A stretch of 27,083 bases of DNA from CAYUYM01 sp964449305 (GTDB lineage: Bacteria; Bacteroidota; Ignavibacteria; SZUA-365; CAYQST01): contig CAYUYM010000021.1 of NCBI GenBank assembly GCA_964449305.1, forward strand, positions 1-27,083, written 5' to 3'. A program made the translations under genes and the position numbers. This document shows positions 1 to 9,800 of this stretch, in pieces. Numbering within the stretch: position 1 is the stretch's first letter; each line of letters opens with the position of its first letter. A model generated the notes under the pieces. The model was not told where the DNA came from and searched no databases. It saw nothing but the letters and a program-made list of their open reading frames with translations.

Positions 1-183
1 CGGCACATCACAGGAGGTGCAAGGGCCGTGCCATGCGGTCCCGGGCATGGTATCGCGGTGAATCTGTTCGGTTGGCGAACGGAAAGGTGGATGGGGTGCG
101 TGGAAAGCGGACCCGTTGGTGGCCGTGGGTGCTTTGTGGACAGCGGAGTGAGGGAAATGTACCTCGTGTGGGAGTGGTGCCCC
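1..183. other. Window edge, no gene supported
   Basis: I see no convincing gene here. A plus-strand reading frame is open from the first base to about position 969, but it lies antisense to the methyltransferase downstream. Its translation is rich in Gly, Trp, Cys and Arg with no recognisable motif, so I treat it as chance. No hairpin followed by a T-run was found after the stop codon of the minus-strand gene that ends at 184. Confidence 0.5.
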
Positions 184-840
184 CTACCCTCGCCGGTACT
201 TCTCCCACTCGGTCCCGAACTCCTGTGCAAGCAGCGCCTCCTCGTCATGGATGCGCCAGATGAGGACGGCTATGAGGACGGCGGTGATCACGAGTCCGGC
301 CCAGGAGCGGAAGAGCAGGGCGAAGCCGAGGTTGTAGACGAGAACTCCGAGATAGCGCGGGTGGCGTACATGCCGATAGAGGCCGTGAGTCACAAGCCGG
401 TGATCCTTCTGGATTGTGACATGAATGCTGAACTGCTTGCCGAGCTGCACTTCGGCCAGGTTCATCACCACGAACCCGAGGATGAATGCCACCACTCCGA
501 TGTGGCGCACCCAGTCCGGAACATCGATCACGAGGAAGCCCCAGCGGTCGGTGTAGGGTGCTGCGAGCATCATGCCCAGGGAGAGGATCTGGAGCAGCAG
601 CACGGCGAAGCGTTGGCGCAGGACAAGCTTCTCACCTTGGGATGTGTGTCGCCCGAGGTCGGGATACAACATGGCAAAGGCCGCTTGGAGTGCCACCACC
701 GCACAGAGATACGCGATGCGGGCGGGATGTCCGAAAAACGAGGCTGTGGCGTTCAGCCCCCAGCCGAGCAACGGGAGGCCCCCAAACAGGACCACGCCGA
801 CGATGAAAGCGACAAGCGAACGAAGGGACTTTGTTTTCAA
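184..840 (-). CDS. Integral-membrane methyltransferase, isoprenylcysteine carboxyl methyltransferase (ICMT)/phospholipid methyltransferase type
   Basis: The product is a multi-pass inner-membrane protein of about 218 residues with roughly five hydrophobic segments (about 8-29, 38-58, 76-95, 111-130 and 165-190). The C-terminal half carries the family signature: HGLYRHVRHPRYLG, with R159-H160-P161, then a hydrophobic span and a terminal E-E...EFG..W..Y block. In this family these elements bind S-adenosylmethionine at the membrane face. The methyl acceptor cannot be read from the sequence; lipids, isoprenoid-like thiols and small molecules are all known for homologues. I chose TTG at 840 because GGAG lies 5 nt upstream and the product then starts MKTKSLRS just before the first membrane span. 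A TTG at 885 would add 15 residues but has no ribosome-binding site. It is the last gene of the minus-strand cluster, 125 nt after the preceding lipoprotein gene. Family assignment is firm, substrate unknown. Confidence 0.85.
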   Translation of the reverse strand: MKTKSLRSLVAFIVGVVLFGGLPLLGWGLNATASFFGHPARIAYLCAVVALQAAFAMLYPDLGRHTSQGEKLVLRQRFAVLLLQILSLGMMLAAPYTDRWGFLVIDVPDWVRHIGVVAFILGFVVMNLAEVQLGKQFSIHVTIQKDHRLVTHGLYRHVRHPRYLGVLVYNLGFALLFRSWAGLVITAVLIAVLIWRIHDEEALLAQEFGTEWEKYRRG

Positions 841-965
841 AGCAACTCCGGTGGTGATGAGCTTGCGAGGAGGCTGTTCCAGCAAAACAGCGCAAATCTA
901 GTGTGTATTCACCATTGTATCAAGCCCCCCCTTCCATTCCTCATTCGTCCTTCGCCATTTCCCAT

Positions 966-1511
966 CTAGAAATTCGTCTCATCCTTCCATTCCGTGATAA
1001 GCCACACATCCTTCGCCGACTGGCGGTGAAGCTTCAGGCTGAGCTTCCCATCCACGCGCATGATGTCGTTGGGGTTGAACGTGATCGAAAGCGTGAAGCT
1101 GCGCGTCACATCTGTCAGCAGCGAATCGCCACTCTGGCCCACGATGTTGTTCCAGATGATGTTCAGCGTGCCCGCGTTCTGGAAGAGCTGGTTCGTGATA
1201 CGCATCTCGTCGTCCCGCCCCCAGCTGACATCAATGAGCTTCTCGTAGTCACGATACGTGAACACGAAGTCCGACGCCAGCAGCCGACCGTAGATGGTCG
1301 TGTCCTTGAACGTGTACGCATAGCGCATGTTCTGGAACACCCCCTCCACCGTTTTCTGATCCGAAAGTATCGAATCCCCCCCTCCACCACTTCGGTCCAC
1401 CTCAGGTGCAAACGGATTGCAGCCCGCCACAAACAGCAGGATCAGCATCATCACACGTGCGGCGTCACCCGCACGTCGATGAGCCTTCGTGCACAACCTC
1501 GCTGGTGTCAA
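966..1511 (-). CDS. Small lipoprotein, possible NTF2-like fold
   Basis: This is a predicted exported lipoprotein of about 181 residues. A basic N-terminal stretch (TKAHRR) leads into a hydrophobic core (MMLILLFVAGC) ending in lipobox VAGC, so the mature protein would begin at the acylated Cys31. The start is TTG at 1511: GGGGAGG lies 8 nt upstream, and the TTG overlaps the TGA of the previous gene as TTGA, which implies translational coupling. The mature part (EGVFQNMRYAYTFKDTTIYGRLL) opens like SnoaL/NTF2-type small-domain proteins, with a helix followed by an 'A..fkd...y..ll' pattern, but I cannot name a family. Layout and lipobox match the upstream neighbour, so the two may be diverged paralogues. 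Predicted location is a membrane leaflet facing the periplasm or the cell surface. Function unknown. Confidence 0.8.
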   Translation of the reverse strand: MTPARLCTKAHRRAGDAARVMMLILLFVAGCNPFAPEVDRSGGGGDSILSDQKTVEGVFQNMRYAYTFKDTTIYGRLLASDFVFTYRDYEKLIDVSWGRDDEMRITNQLFQNAGTLNIIWNNIVGQSGDSLLTDVTRSFTLSITFNPNDIMRVDGKLSLKLHRQSAKDVWLITEWKDETNF

Positions 1512-2095
1512 TTCGCGAACCTCCCCTTCAACTCGCTCCACCCCGCATCCTCCCCGCGCTGCACATCAATCCATGTCACGATCTCCCACATCGTGTTGCG
1601 ATTCTGGGCGATCACGAGCTGGATGTTTCCCCGCACCGTCTCTGGGATGCCCCGCATGCCATGAGCCATCGTCAGTTCGTATTCGGAGAAATACACCGAC
1701 GAATCGCTCGACACCGAGGTGAAGGCGCCGTTGCTGAGCGTGAGAGACGGCGGCGTGGATGTGGGAATGAATGTGGTCAGCGAGAGGAACCACGAGCGTT
1801 CGGATTGGAGACTCCAGCTTCCGAACACCGTGGGGAAGCGGCTCGCCGCCGTGGCTGTGGGAACAAAGCGGTAGCTGCGTGACGAGTTGAGCGTGTCCAC
1901 AAAGCAGCGCAGAAAGTTCGACACGTCGCGCGCGCGGATCGCGGCTCGGAAGTTCTGCAGCACGATGTCGGGTGTTGTCGGTGGGATGAAGTCTGAATGC
2001 GAATCGGTCGGTGTTTCGGGTTCCCGCGTGTCGAACAAGCCGCATCCCGCGACACCGGCGAGCAGGAGGAGCGTCAGTATGACACGCACCCCCAT
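1508..2095 (-). CDS. Small lipoprotein, likely partner or paralogue of the next gene
   Basis: This is a predicted lipoprotein of 195 residues. Starting at ATG 2095, it reads MGVRVILTLLLLAGVAGC, a compact signal peptide with lipobox VAGC and acylated Cys18. A longer frame starting at 2149 would put 18 extra residues ahead of the signal peptide and is less likely. The ATG shares one base with the stop of the upstream methyltransferase (TGATG), and GGGGAAGG lies 4 nt before it. After a Pro/Thr-rich linker (about 23-42), the segment VLQNFRAAIRARDVSNFLRCFVD resembles the first helix of NTF2/SnoaL-like domains. The C-terminus (WSELKGRFAN) echoes 'W..l.d' endings of such proteins, but no family can be asserted. 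Its 3' end overlaps the next lipoprotein by 4 nt, suggesting roughly equimolar production. Confidence 0.8.
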   Translation of the reverse strand: MGVRVILTLLLLAGVAGCGLFDTREPETPTDSHSDFIPPTTPDIVLQNFRAAIRARDVSNFLRCFVDTLNSSRSYRFVPTATAASRFPTVFGSWSLQSERSWFLSLTTFIPTSTPPSLTLSNGAFTSVSSDSSVYFSEYELTMAHGMRGIPETVRGNIQLVIAQNRNTMWEIVTWIDVQRGEDAGWSELKGRFAN

Positions 2096-2832
2096 CACGC
2101 CTTCCCCAGGGTGGAGAAGATGATGCACCGCGCCGAATGCTCCGTCCATGGCGCCCCCAAGTAATCGCCGCGTACATCGAGCACAGAGAAACCGCTCCGT
2201 GTGAGCATGGCCTCCAGCTCCCCGCGGGTGTAGAGACGCACGGATTCACGGTGTCGCATGCGTTCCGCGCCGCGCTCCGCAACGATGTCCTTCACCACAC
2301 GACCGCCCTCGATGCGGCGCTCCTGCACCAGCCGCCACCCCGTGTCCGTCATCGTCTCGCTGTGCGGCAGCAACGTGTCACGCACCTGCACTGCGTTGAG
2401 GAAATCCAGCATGTACCACCCGCCCGGCCGCAGCACGCCGGCCACGGCGCGTGGGACGGACGCGTTGTCGTCCTCGCTGTCGAAATACCCGAAGGCCGTG
2501 AAGAGTTGCACCACGCCGTCGAAGCAGCGTTGGAATGGAGGTCGGCGCATGTCGCAGCGGGCAAGCATCGGTCCACCTTCGGTGGCGAGGCGCATCGATG
2601 CCTCGGCGAGCATGGCATGTGACAGATCCGCGCCGGTCACGTCGTACCCACGTCGCTGAAGCTCCGCTGCGTGCCTTCCGGCTCCGCAGGCGAGGTCGAG
2701 CACGCGCGCCGTGGGGCGCAGACCGGTGATGGTCACGAAAAGCCCGATGGCATCCGCCGCCTCACGCTCATCGCGGTGCGCGTACAGCTCCCGATACAGG
2801 GAGGAATCGAACCAGGAGGAATACCAGGGCAT
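2095..2832 (-). CDS. Class I SAM-dependent methyltransferase
   Basis: This is a soluble cytoplasmic protein of 245 residues with a complete Rossmann-type methyltransferase core. Motif I is VLDLACGAGRHAAEL (about 44-58), followed by an acidic ribose-binding strand end (DVTGADLSHAML). Motif IV lies around FDGVVQLFTAFGYF and motif V around LRPGGWYMLDFLN. The 'FTAFGYFD' segment and the C-terminal 'TRGELEAMLTRSGFSVLDVRGDY' are typical of Methyltransf_25/UbiE-like small-molecule methyltransferases. Substrate cannot be inferred. ATG at 2832 has GAGG 7 nt upstream. It follows recR by 51 nt and shares a base with the downstream lipoprotein start, so all three are probably read from one mRNA. There is no obvious functional link to the lipoproteins beyond this coupling. 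Confidence 0.88.
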   Translation of the reverse strand: MPWYSSWFDSSLYRELYAHRDEREAADAIGLFVTITGLRPTARVLDLACGAGRHAAELQRRGYDVTGADLSHAMLAEASMRLATEGGPMLARCDMRRPPFQRCFDGVVQLFTAFGYFDSEDDNASVPRAVAGVLRPGGWYMLDFLNAVQVRDTLLPHSETMTDTGWRLVQERRIEGGRVVKDIVAERGAERMRHRESVRLYTRGELEAMLTRSGFSVLDVRGDYLGAPWTEHSARCIIFSTLGKA

Positions 2833-2883
2833 GGACCACCCTCATGTCATCATACAATGCGGTACAGTCGGAACATCGTCGCT

Positions 2884-3480
2884 TCACACCGCCACGCGCC
2901 CCTCGATCGCGCGACTGATGGTGGCGTTGTCGGCGAACTCCAGGTCGCTGCCGACGGGGATGCCGCGTGCGATGCGCGTCACATGCAGCCCCAGCGGCTT
3001 GAGGAGCTTCGAAAGATACAACGTCGTCGCCTCACCCTCGATGCTGGGGTTGAGCGCGAGGATCACTTCATCCACACCACCACGGGCGCGGTCCAGCAGC
3101 TCGTGGATGGAAAGATCCTCCGGACCAATGCCATCAAGCGGCGAAAGCCTGCCGTTGAGGACGTGGTACACACCCTTGAACTCGTTCGTCCGCTCGATGG
3201 CGAACACGTCATTCGGTTCCTCCACCACGCAGATGGCGCGGGGGTTGCGCCGCGGATTGGAACAAATGGGACAGGGATCGGTCTCGGTGAAGTTGCAGCA
3301 CACCGAACAGGTGCGGATGTTGCGCTTCACATCCACGAGTGCCACAGCCATGCGCTCCACCTCCGCCTCCGGCTGGCGGAGGACGAAAAGCGCGAGGCGC
3401 TGGGCCGTCTTCCGTCCTATGCCGGGGAGACGCGAAAACTCGCCGATGAGCGCGTCGAGCGAGGGCGAGATGGAAAGCAT
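2884..3480 (-). CDS. recR: Recombination mediator protein RecR
   Basis: RecR works with RecO and RecF to load RecA on SSB-coated single-stranded DNA at gaps. The 198-residue product has the usual family length and architecture. A helix-hairpin-helix lies at the N-terminus (RLPGIGRKTAQRLA, about 17-30). A four-cysteine zinc finger follows (C58, C61, C70, C73). A TOPRIM domain comes next (about 80-175: CVVEEPNDVFAIE, then the GGVDEVILALNPSIEGEATT acidic region), and then the C-terminal Walker-B-like tail. ATG at 3480 is 3 nt after the ybaB stop, the classic ybaB-recR pairing. In many bacteria dnaX heads this pair; here sprA occupies that place. Confidence 0.97.
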   Translation of the reverse strand: MLSISPSLDALIGEFSRLPGIGRKTAQRLALFVLRQPEAEVERMAVALVDVKRNIRTCSVCCNFTETDPCPICSNPRRNPRAICVVEEPNDVFAIERTNEFKGVYHVLNGRLSPLDGIGPEDLSIHELLDRARGGVDEVILALNPSIEGEATTLYLSKLLKPLGLHVTRIARGIPVGSDLEFADNATISRAIEGRVAV

Positions 3481-3483
3481 GGC

Positions 3484-3822
3484 CTACAGACCGAGACTGC
3501 CGAGATCCAGACCGGGGATGTTCGGGATCACTCCGGACGTGGCCTTCTGCATCTCCTGCTGCGCGAGCTCGGTGGAGCGCTCGATGGCCTTGTTCACCGC
3601 GGCCACCAGCAGATCCTCCAGCATCTCCACGTCGGCCGGATTCACCACTGCCTTCTCGAGCGTGATGCGGCGGATCTGCTGCTTCCCGTTGATGGTGACG
3701 CGCACCATCCCGCCGCCCACCTCCACTTCCGTCTCGATGCCGGCAAGCTGGTTCTGCGCCTCGGCAAGCTTGGATTGCATCTCCTGCGCCTTGGCTAGCA
3801 TTTCCTGAATGTTGAATGACAT
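3484..3822 (-). CDS. ybaB: Nucleoid-associated protein, YbaB/EbfC family
   Basis: YbaB/EbfC proteins are small DNA-binding dimers that coat the nucleoid and are commonly encoded next to recR. The 112-residue product shows the family pattern: an N-terminal helix (MLAKAQEMQSKLAEAQNQLA), a central beta region (VEVGGGMVRVTINGKQQIRRI), then a long C-terminal helix (DVEMLEDLLVAAVNKAIERS) and a Gly-rich tail. ATG at 3822 has GGAGA 5 nt upstream. It lies only 15 nt after sprA and 3 nt before recR, so it appears embedded in the same transcript. Confidence 0.95.
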   Translation of the reverse strand: MSFNIQEMLAKAQEMQSKLAEAQNQLAGIETEVEVGGGMVRVTINGKQQIRRITLEKAVVNPADVEMLEDLLVAAVNKAIERSTELAQQEMQKATSGVIPNIPGLDLGSLGL

Positions 3823-3837
3823 GCGTTTCTCCGTGTG

Positions 3838-6800
3838 TTATGATCCAGAAATCGAAATGCGCAGTTCGAGACCCGCCTCGTGAATCGTTGTGCCGGGGAT
3901 GCGCGAGCCCACCGATGCATCAGGCTTCGTGCGCGAGTAGCGGTAGAAGAGCGAGCTGGTGACGCGTGTGCTGATGTTGTAGCGCACGCGCGGTTCGATT
4001 GTGATGCGTGTGGTGCCCTCGCGCGGCTGTCCGCCGGAGGCGAGGTTGTTGATGTCGTAGGTGTGCGAGGAGGTCTTGTTCAGCGAGAATGAAAGGCTGA
4101 AATCGATGTCGTTCTTCAACGTCAGGCCGAACAGCGGGAAGTCGAAGCCCTGCTTCTTGAAGCTCGCGTTCATGGATACTTCATCCGTGCTCGACTCGGA
4201 GATGTTCGTCGACGAGGTGTTGAGGTCGAAGGACTTCTGCGAGGCCCAGCGCGTGGTGATGTTCATCGTCCCGCCCCAGATCTGGTTGAAGCCGAAAGTG
4301 AGACCGATGAGCGGCGAGAAGCCGTACTGGGCGCGCTTCGTCTCCGTCACGCGGCTGCCGTTGTCGTTGTTGATGCGATAGCCGGTGGCCATCGACGACG
4401 TGTACCGGTGCTCGAACGAGATGCGGTCGGCCCAGCCCATGAAGGGCAGCTTCTCGATGCCGTCCCAGCGGATGCCCCAATTCATGCGTGGCATGAGCTC
4501 GCGCAGCACCTTGGACAGCCAGGGAACCGCCTCGAAGCCCTCCTCGAAGGCCTGACTCAGCTTCTCGGAGTTGTCGCGCACATCGAGGGGGTTGGCCTGG
4601 AACTCCTGGTACCGCTTCGCCACCGCGTCCACGTTGGTGTCGAAGTACTTGAAGAAGAGGAAGTCCGGCATGATGAGATACGACCGCTCGATGGTCCCGG
4701 TGGCGGTGACGCCGGTGATCGTCTGCACACCGAGGGTGTCAGTGAGGAGCTGCGTGTTCTTGTTCATCGTCCAGCGCAGATCCCAGTTGATGTCCAGACG
4801 TGCCCCCTCCCACAGCGGCCGACTCGTGCGAAGGGAAACGGTGTTGCTCTGCTGGAAGTTGTCCACGTAGGCGCCGTTCGGGTTCGCCGCACGCAGGCCG
4901 CGCTGGTAGTTGCGGATGTCGATGAACGGGAAACTGCCCGTGAACCCGGGTGTTCCCGTGCGGGGATTGGGATCGGTGATGAGGCCGAGCTGATACAACC
5001 GCACCGGACCCATGTCCGCATCCGACGGGCCGGAGAATGGCGGGGTGGACCAGAATGCGTTGAACCCGGTCTCGCCTCGGACGCCTGTCACATTGCTCGT
5101 CGTGTTCTGCGAGAACTGAAACGCCAGGTTCTCGTACTCGAGGAAAGGCACGCGCAGACCCCAGTAGGCAATGTTGCGCAGCACATCGCTGAAGGTGACG
5201 GATCGGCCCGCTGTGGTGTCCATCTCGGTGGCGGTGGTGTCTGGCACCGCATTTTTCGAGGCCGCACGCTCCAACTGTTCCAATGACTTTCGCAGGTTCT
5301 CCACTTCGAGCTTGATCTTTGCCACGTCCGTGGGATTCGCATTCGGGTCCGACAGCATGGTCGCGAGCGCCTCATTCTTCTGATTCATCTCCTCCTTCTT
5401 CGCGTTCATCGCCTCCATGTCCTTGGCCGGGATTCTCTGCGGCGCCGGGCGCTGCGTACGCGTGGGCCGCCCACCCGAGGGCTTGGGTTGCTGCGGCGCC
5501 GGATTCGTCGTCTCCGGAAAGAGAGGGTCGAAAAGCTGCTTGAGCTTGAAGTTGAGCTGTGAGTTCACCGAGGCGTTGTAGCTTGCACTCCGTCCGAACG
5601 CTCCCTGCTGCAGATTCGCCTGCCAGTTGTAGGTCACGTTGTACACCAGGTTGAGGTCGAGGTACCGGTCCAGATCGAAGATCTTCGGAATGCTCGGACG
5701 GCTGTTGACCGACACCTGCTGCGTGTAGGTGGATGGCACGCCGAAATACAGCCCGCCATTGCGACCGAAGAAGATGTCGTCAAACACCGCCGAGCTCTGG
5801 CGCTGGATCATGATCGGATACCCCGTCGGGTCCAGGATGATCTGCCCGTTCTTGTCACGCTCCGGCTCGATCTCGAGGCCGAGCAGCGAAGTGCCGAGCG
5901 TGGAGCTGTAGGTGGTGCTGATGTTGAACAGACCACCCTCCGAAAGCACATAGGCAAGGTTGCCGCTGCGTGTGTGGCTGAAGGTGCGGACGAAGGGGTT
6001 CGACGTCTCGAGTGCGCGCTGCTTCTCCTCGATGCGTGAACGCGAGAGGTCGCCGGCGAAGCTTATGCGTGTCGGCAGGTAGTAGTATTTGACGTCCTTG
6101 TAGGCGTCGAGGATGGGGATGCCGGAAAGGAAGCGGAACGGCTGGACATAGGCCTCGCGCGGGAAGTCGAATCCGTAGCCGACACGTGCCGTCCACTGCC
6201 AGTTGCGCCGCCCCTCGAACACCGGGTCGCGATACCGCGTCACGGTGTAGTTGTAGCTCAGGTCGAGCCGATTGACGAGGTAGGTCGCGAGCCAGCTTTC
6301 CCCGGGCACCTTGAACTTCACCGAGGGGATCGCCCAACTGTCGCGTACTTCCAGCGTCTGTGTCGCCACCCGCGCCTTCGCCACCGCTGCCTCGATCTCC
6401 CGCCTGCTCCTGCCCTGCTTGATCATCTTCGCCTCGAGGGCGCGCAGCGAGCCTTCAACCTCCACGTCGGGCTGGCCGGGGAGAAGCATCGGACGCACGT
6501 AGTTCTCCGAGTGCGAGTAGGCGACGCGGATCGACGTGCCCTGCCAGTCCTTGGGGAAGACGCGGTCCACGTTGAGTGTCGTGTTCACGTTCCATGCAGT
6601 GGTGGTTGAGCGCGTGGAACTGAAGCGTTCCGAGATGCCGTGAAAATACGGATCGGTGTGCGACACCGAGGCGCTGACATCGGCGATGTCCGCGAGGCGG
6701 AGCTGGGCCGACCCGGTGTAGGCGTACCCCGCCTTGTTCTTGGGTGACACGAGGCGCATTTCATTCACCCACACCGCGCCGGAGATGCTGCGGTTGTTGC

Positions 6801-9800
6801 CCACATTCCGGATTCCGGTGGAGATGAACTGCACACGGATCACGTCGGGATTGCCCTTGATTCGGAAGTAGGCGCCCGGAGGTCCATCCAGCACGGGGAT
6901 GCTGTCGAGCTCCGATGCCGCGGAATCCCGCTGCGCCTTGATGCCGGTCAGGTCCGTGAAGCGGATCGAGACGTCGGACCAGCCCGCCGACAGGGGCTGA
7001 CGGTACTCATAAAAGTTGAGCGTGTCGATGCCGATGCGTGTCACGAACTCCGCCTTGTAGTTCATCGTCTCTTCGCCATGCACGTACATGCGCAGGTACT
7101 CGTAGTTGAAGAGGTCCATCCCCTGCCCCGGGAACAGGCGGTACGCTTCGCGATAGGTCGTGTCAGGCAGGTTGATGAACCTGAGCGAAAGTGACTGTTC
7201 GTTGCCATACACCTCCTGGTCGGGACGTGTGCGGTCACGCGGGCGGATCACTCCGGGAGGTGTCGAATACTCGGGGTTGTCCTCGATGTTGACCACCGAC
7301 ACCTGGAAGTACGGATCGTTGCGGAGGCGCTCGAGCCACTGATTGCCGACAAAGTTGAAGTCGGCGATGCGCACGGTGGCATTGGTCTCGATCCCGTTGA
7401 GCAGGACGCGGATGAATTCCACGTTCTCCAATGCCGGGTTGCCGATCTTCCGCGTGAACTCGGTGAGCGGGATGCGGAACTGGTACCAGCCATTCGATCC
7501 ACCACCCACGATGTACTTGTTGCGCAGGCTGGCGTCGGACGGGTTGAAAAGCGTGGTGTCGAGGTCGATCTCATATTCGAAGTACTCGTTCGTCAGGTCC
7601 AGAATGCCGTTGTTGTTCATGTCCTCCGTGTCGGGGAACACCCCGGCAGGATCGTTGAGGTTGCCCTCCGTGCCGTTGAACTTGGACCATTCCGACGAGT
7701 TGTAGGCGTAATTGTCGTCCGAGGGATCGTCGCCGAGGTTGTACATCGCGATCTCGTTGGCGTAGGTGATCTTCTCCTCGTCGTTCGTGAGCATGTCGAG
7801 GCCCACATCCTCCCCGGGGTTGAGAATGCCGTTGCGGCCGTTCATGCCGAACACCACCGCATCCTCGGTGTTGAGCACCTGGTTCGGGATGACGTCCTCC
7901 GAGATCTTGCCGAGATCGATGAGCATCTTTCCGCGCGAGGGGTTCTCCACCTTCATCCAGATCTCGAGGTAATTGTAGTTCCCGTCCACAAGGTTCGTCG
8001 CATTCACCGGGAGCAGGCGCTGGATGCCGGCCCAGCTCTGACGCGGGTCGGCGAGGTCGGGCGTGTAGTTGAAGCCACCGCGTGTGGTCGGATGATACTC
8101 GAGGTCGAGCACCGTGACGCGCTGATCCTCGCGCGCCGCCTTGCGATTGGGCCAGATGTCGGTCACCACCACCGAACGGTTCGAGAACGAGGACACCGGC
8201 ACATTGTACCACATCAGCTTGGCGCGATGATTCTGGAGCTGCTGGGGGTCGACCAGCAGGGAATTGGGCAGGGCGGCCGGCACTGCCGCGAGGCGCCACA
8301 CGGAATAGGCCGTCTGCATCGGGATGAACATCCGCGCGCCCTCGAAGTCGTCGATGTAGGCGAGACCCTTGCCCTCGTCGGTCGGGATGGTGGAAAGCTT
8401 CGTGTTGGGATCCGGGATGATCGTCGCGAATTCCCCCTGCATCTGCAGCACGGTCGGCGCCTTCGTCTGGATGAAGGGCAGCATGTTGAGCGCATCCGTC
8501 ACCAGCGGCAGATCGAGCTTCGTGCGCACATCCATGCCGAACATCGTGTTCGAAATGGGCTCCTCACCGATGCGCACCTTGTCCGACAGTGTCTTTTGGT
8601 TGAGGCTCAGCAGCGTGAATCCGAGAAAGGTCTCCTTGCCCGCGGCCATTTCTCCACGCATGCCCACCAGCGTCTTCGATGCAAAGGAGAACAGATCCTG
8701 CCGCTCGTAGTCGATGTCCACCTTCGCTCCCGCCACCAGGGCCTCCTCCTTGAGGATGCGCACCTGGCCCACATCTTCGTCCACCGTGTAATCCGTGCCC
8801 GGACGCAGCGCCTGCCCGTTGAGCAGCACGCGCACGCTTCCACGCACCACGTTGAAGCCGAGGTTGTACACCTGCGAGCTCGTTCCACGCGTCGTGCCCA
8901 CGATCATGATCTTGTCACGATCGCTCTGCCGCGCAATGGTCTTCGTCGTGTCGTAGATCATCGGATAGAGGTACGGCGTGATCTCCTCCACCTTCTTCCC
9001 CGGCAGCTTCATGTACATCGCCTCGAGACCACTGTTCCAAGGCTCAAGCGTCGGAAAGATGATCTCTCCGCGCATGGGATCCACCGTCTGCCCCGGGATG
9101 AAGTCGATCTTGTTGTCCGGAGGGCCGCCGTTGTCGTCCGTGTAGTCGAGCCCGAAGAGCTTGATGAGGTTGACGTTCGTTCCCGGAAGGATCTCCTGAT
9201 CCTGCTGCGCCCCCGAACGATACACGATCTTGAAATTGGCGATGTCCTCCTTCTTCAGATTGCGCGAGTTCAGAGAGTAGATGCTGCGCACCTTCTGCCT
9301 CCATGCAATCTTGAACGATGGTCCCAGGTTCTTGGGCTTCACAAGCTTGAGCACAAGTCGCGACGGCAGCTGGTTCTCGTTCTTGACCGGATCCTGGTAG
9401 GACTTGAGCCGTTTGTCGTTCGAGAAGGTGCCGTAATACTGGTCATCGGCCTCAATGGACGTCGGTCCCTGGACGCGATACGCCACGCCCACCACCTGAT
9501 CCTCCTGCAGGGTCTGGTTCAGCGTGAGGATGCCGGTGATCGGGTTGTAGCTGTAATCGATGTCGCGCTTCCATTTCTTGAACTTGCCCACCTCGCGCTC
9601 GCCCGAAAGCGGATCGATGGTCACACGGGGATCGAGGAGGTTGGTGTAGCTCGCGGGAAACGTCGCATCACCGGGGTTGTACCACTCGATGTCTTTGATC
9701 AGCGCCACACCGTCGCGCTCGTCGGGATCGGGGATGTTGCCTTGGACGGCGGGTCGCGTCACCCACACCTCGATGTCCTTGATCTCCAATTGCGGCCGCA

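Noticed and set aside
28..969. Plus-strand open frame of 313 codons at the window start
   Set aside because: Antisense to the membrane methyltransferase, which carries its family signature; no motif in the plus-strand translation.
2671..3808. Two plus-strand open frames of about 370 codons
   Set aside because: Both are antisense to recR and ybaB, which match their families end to end.
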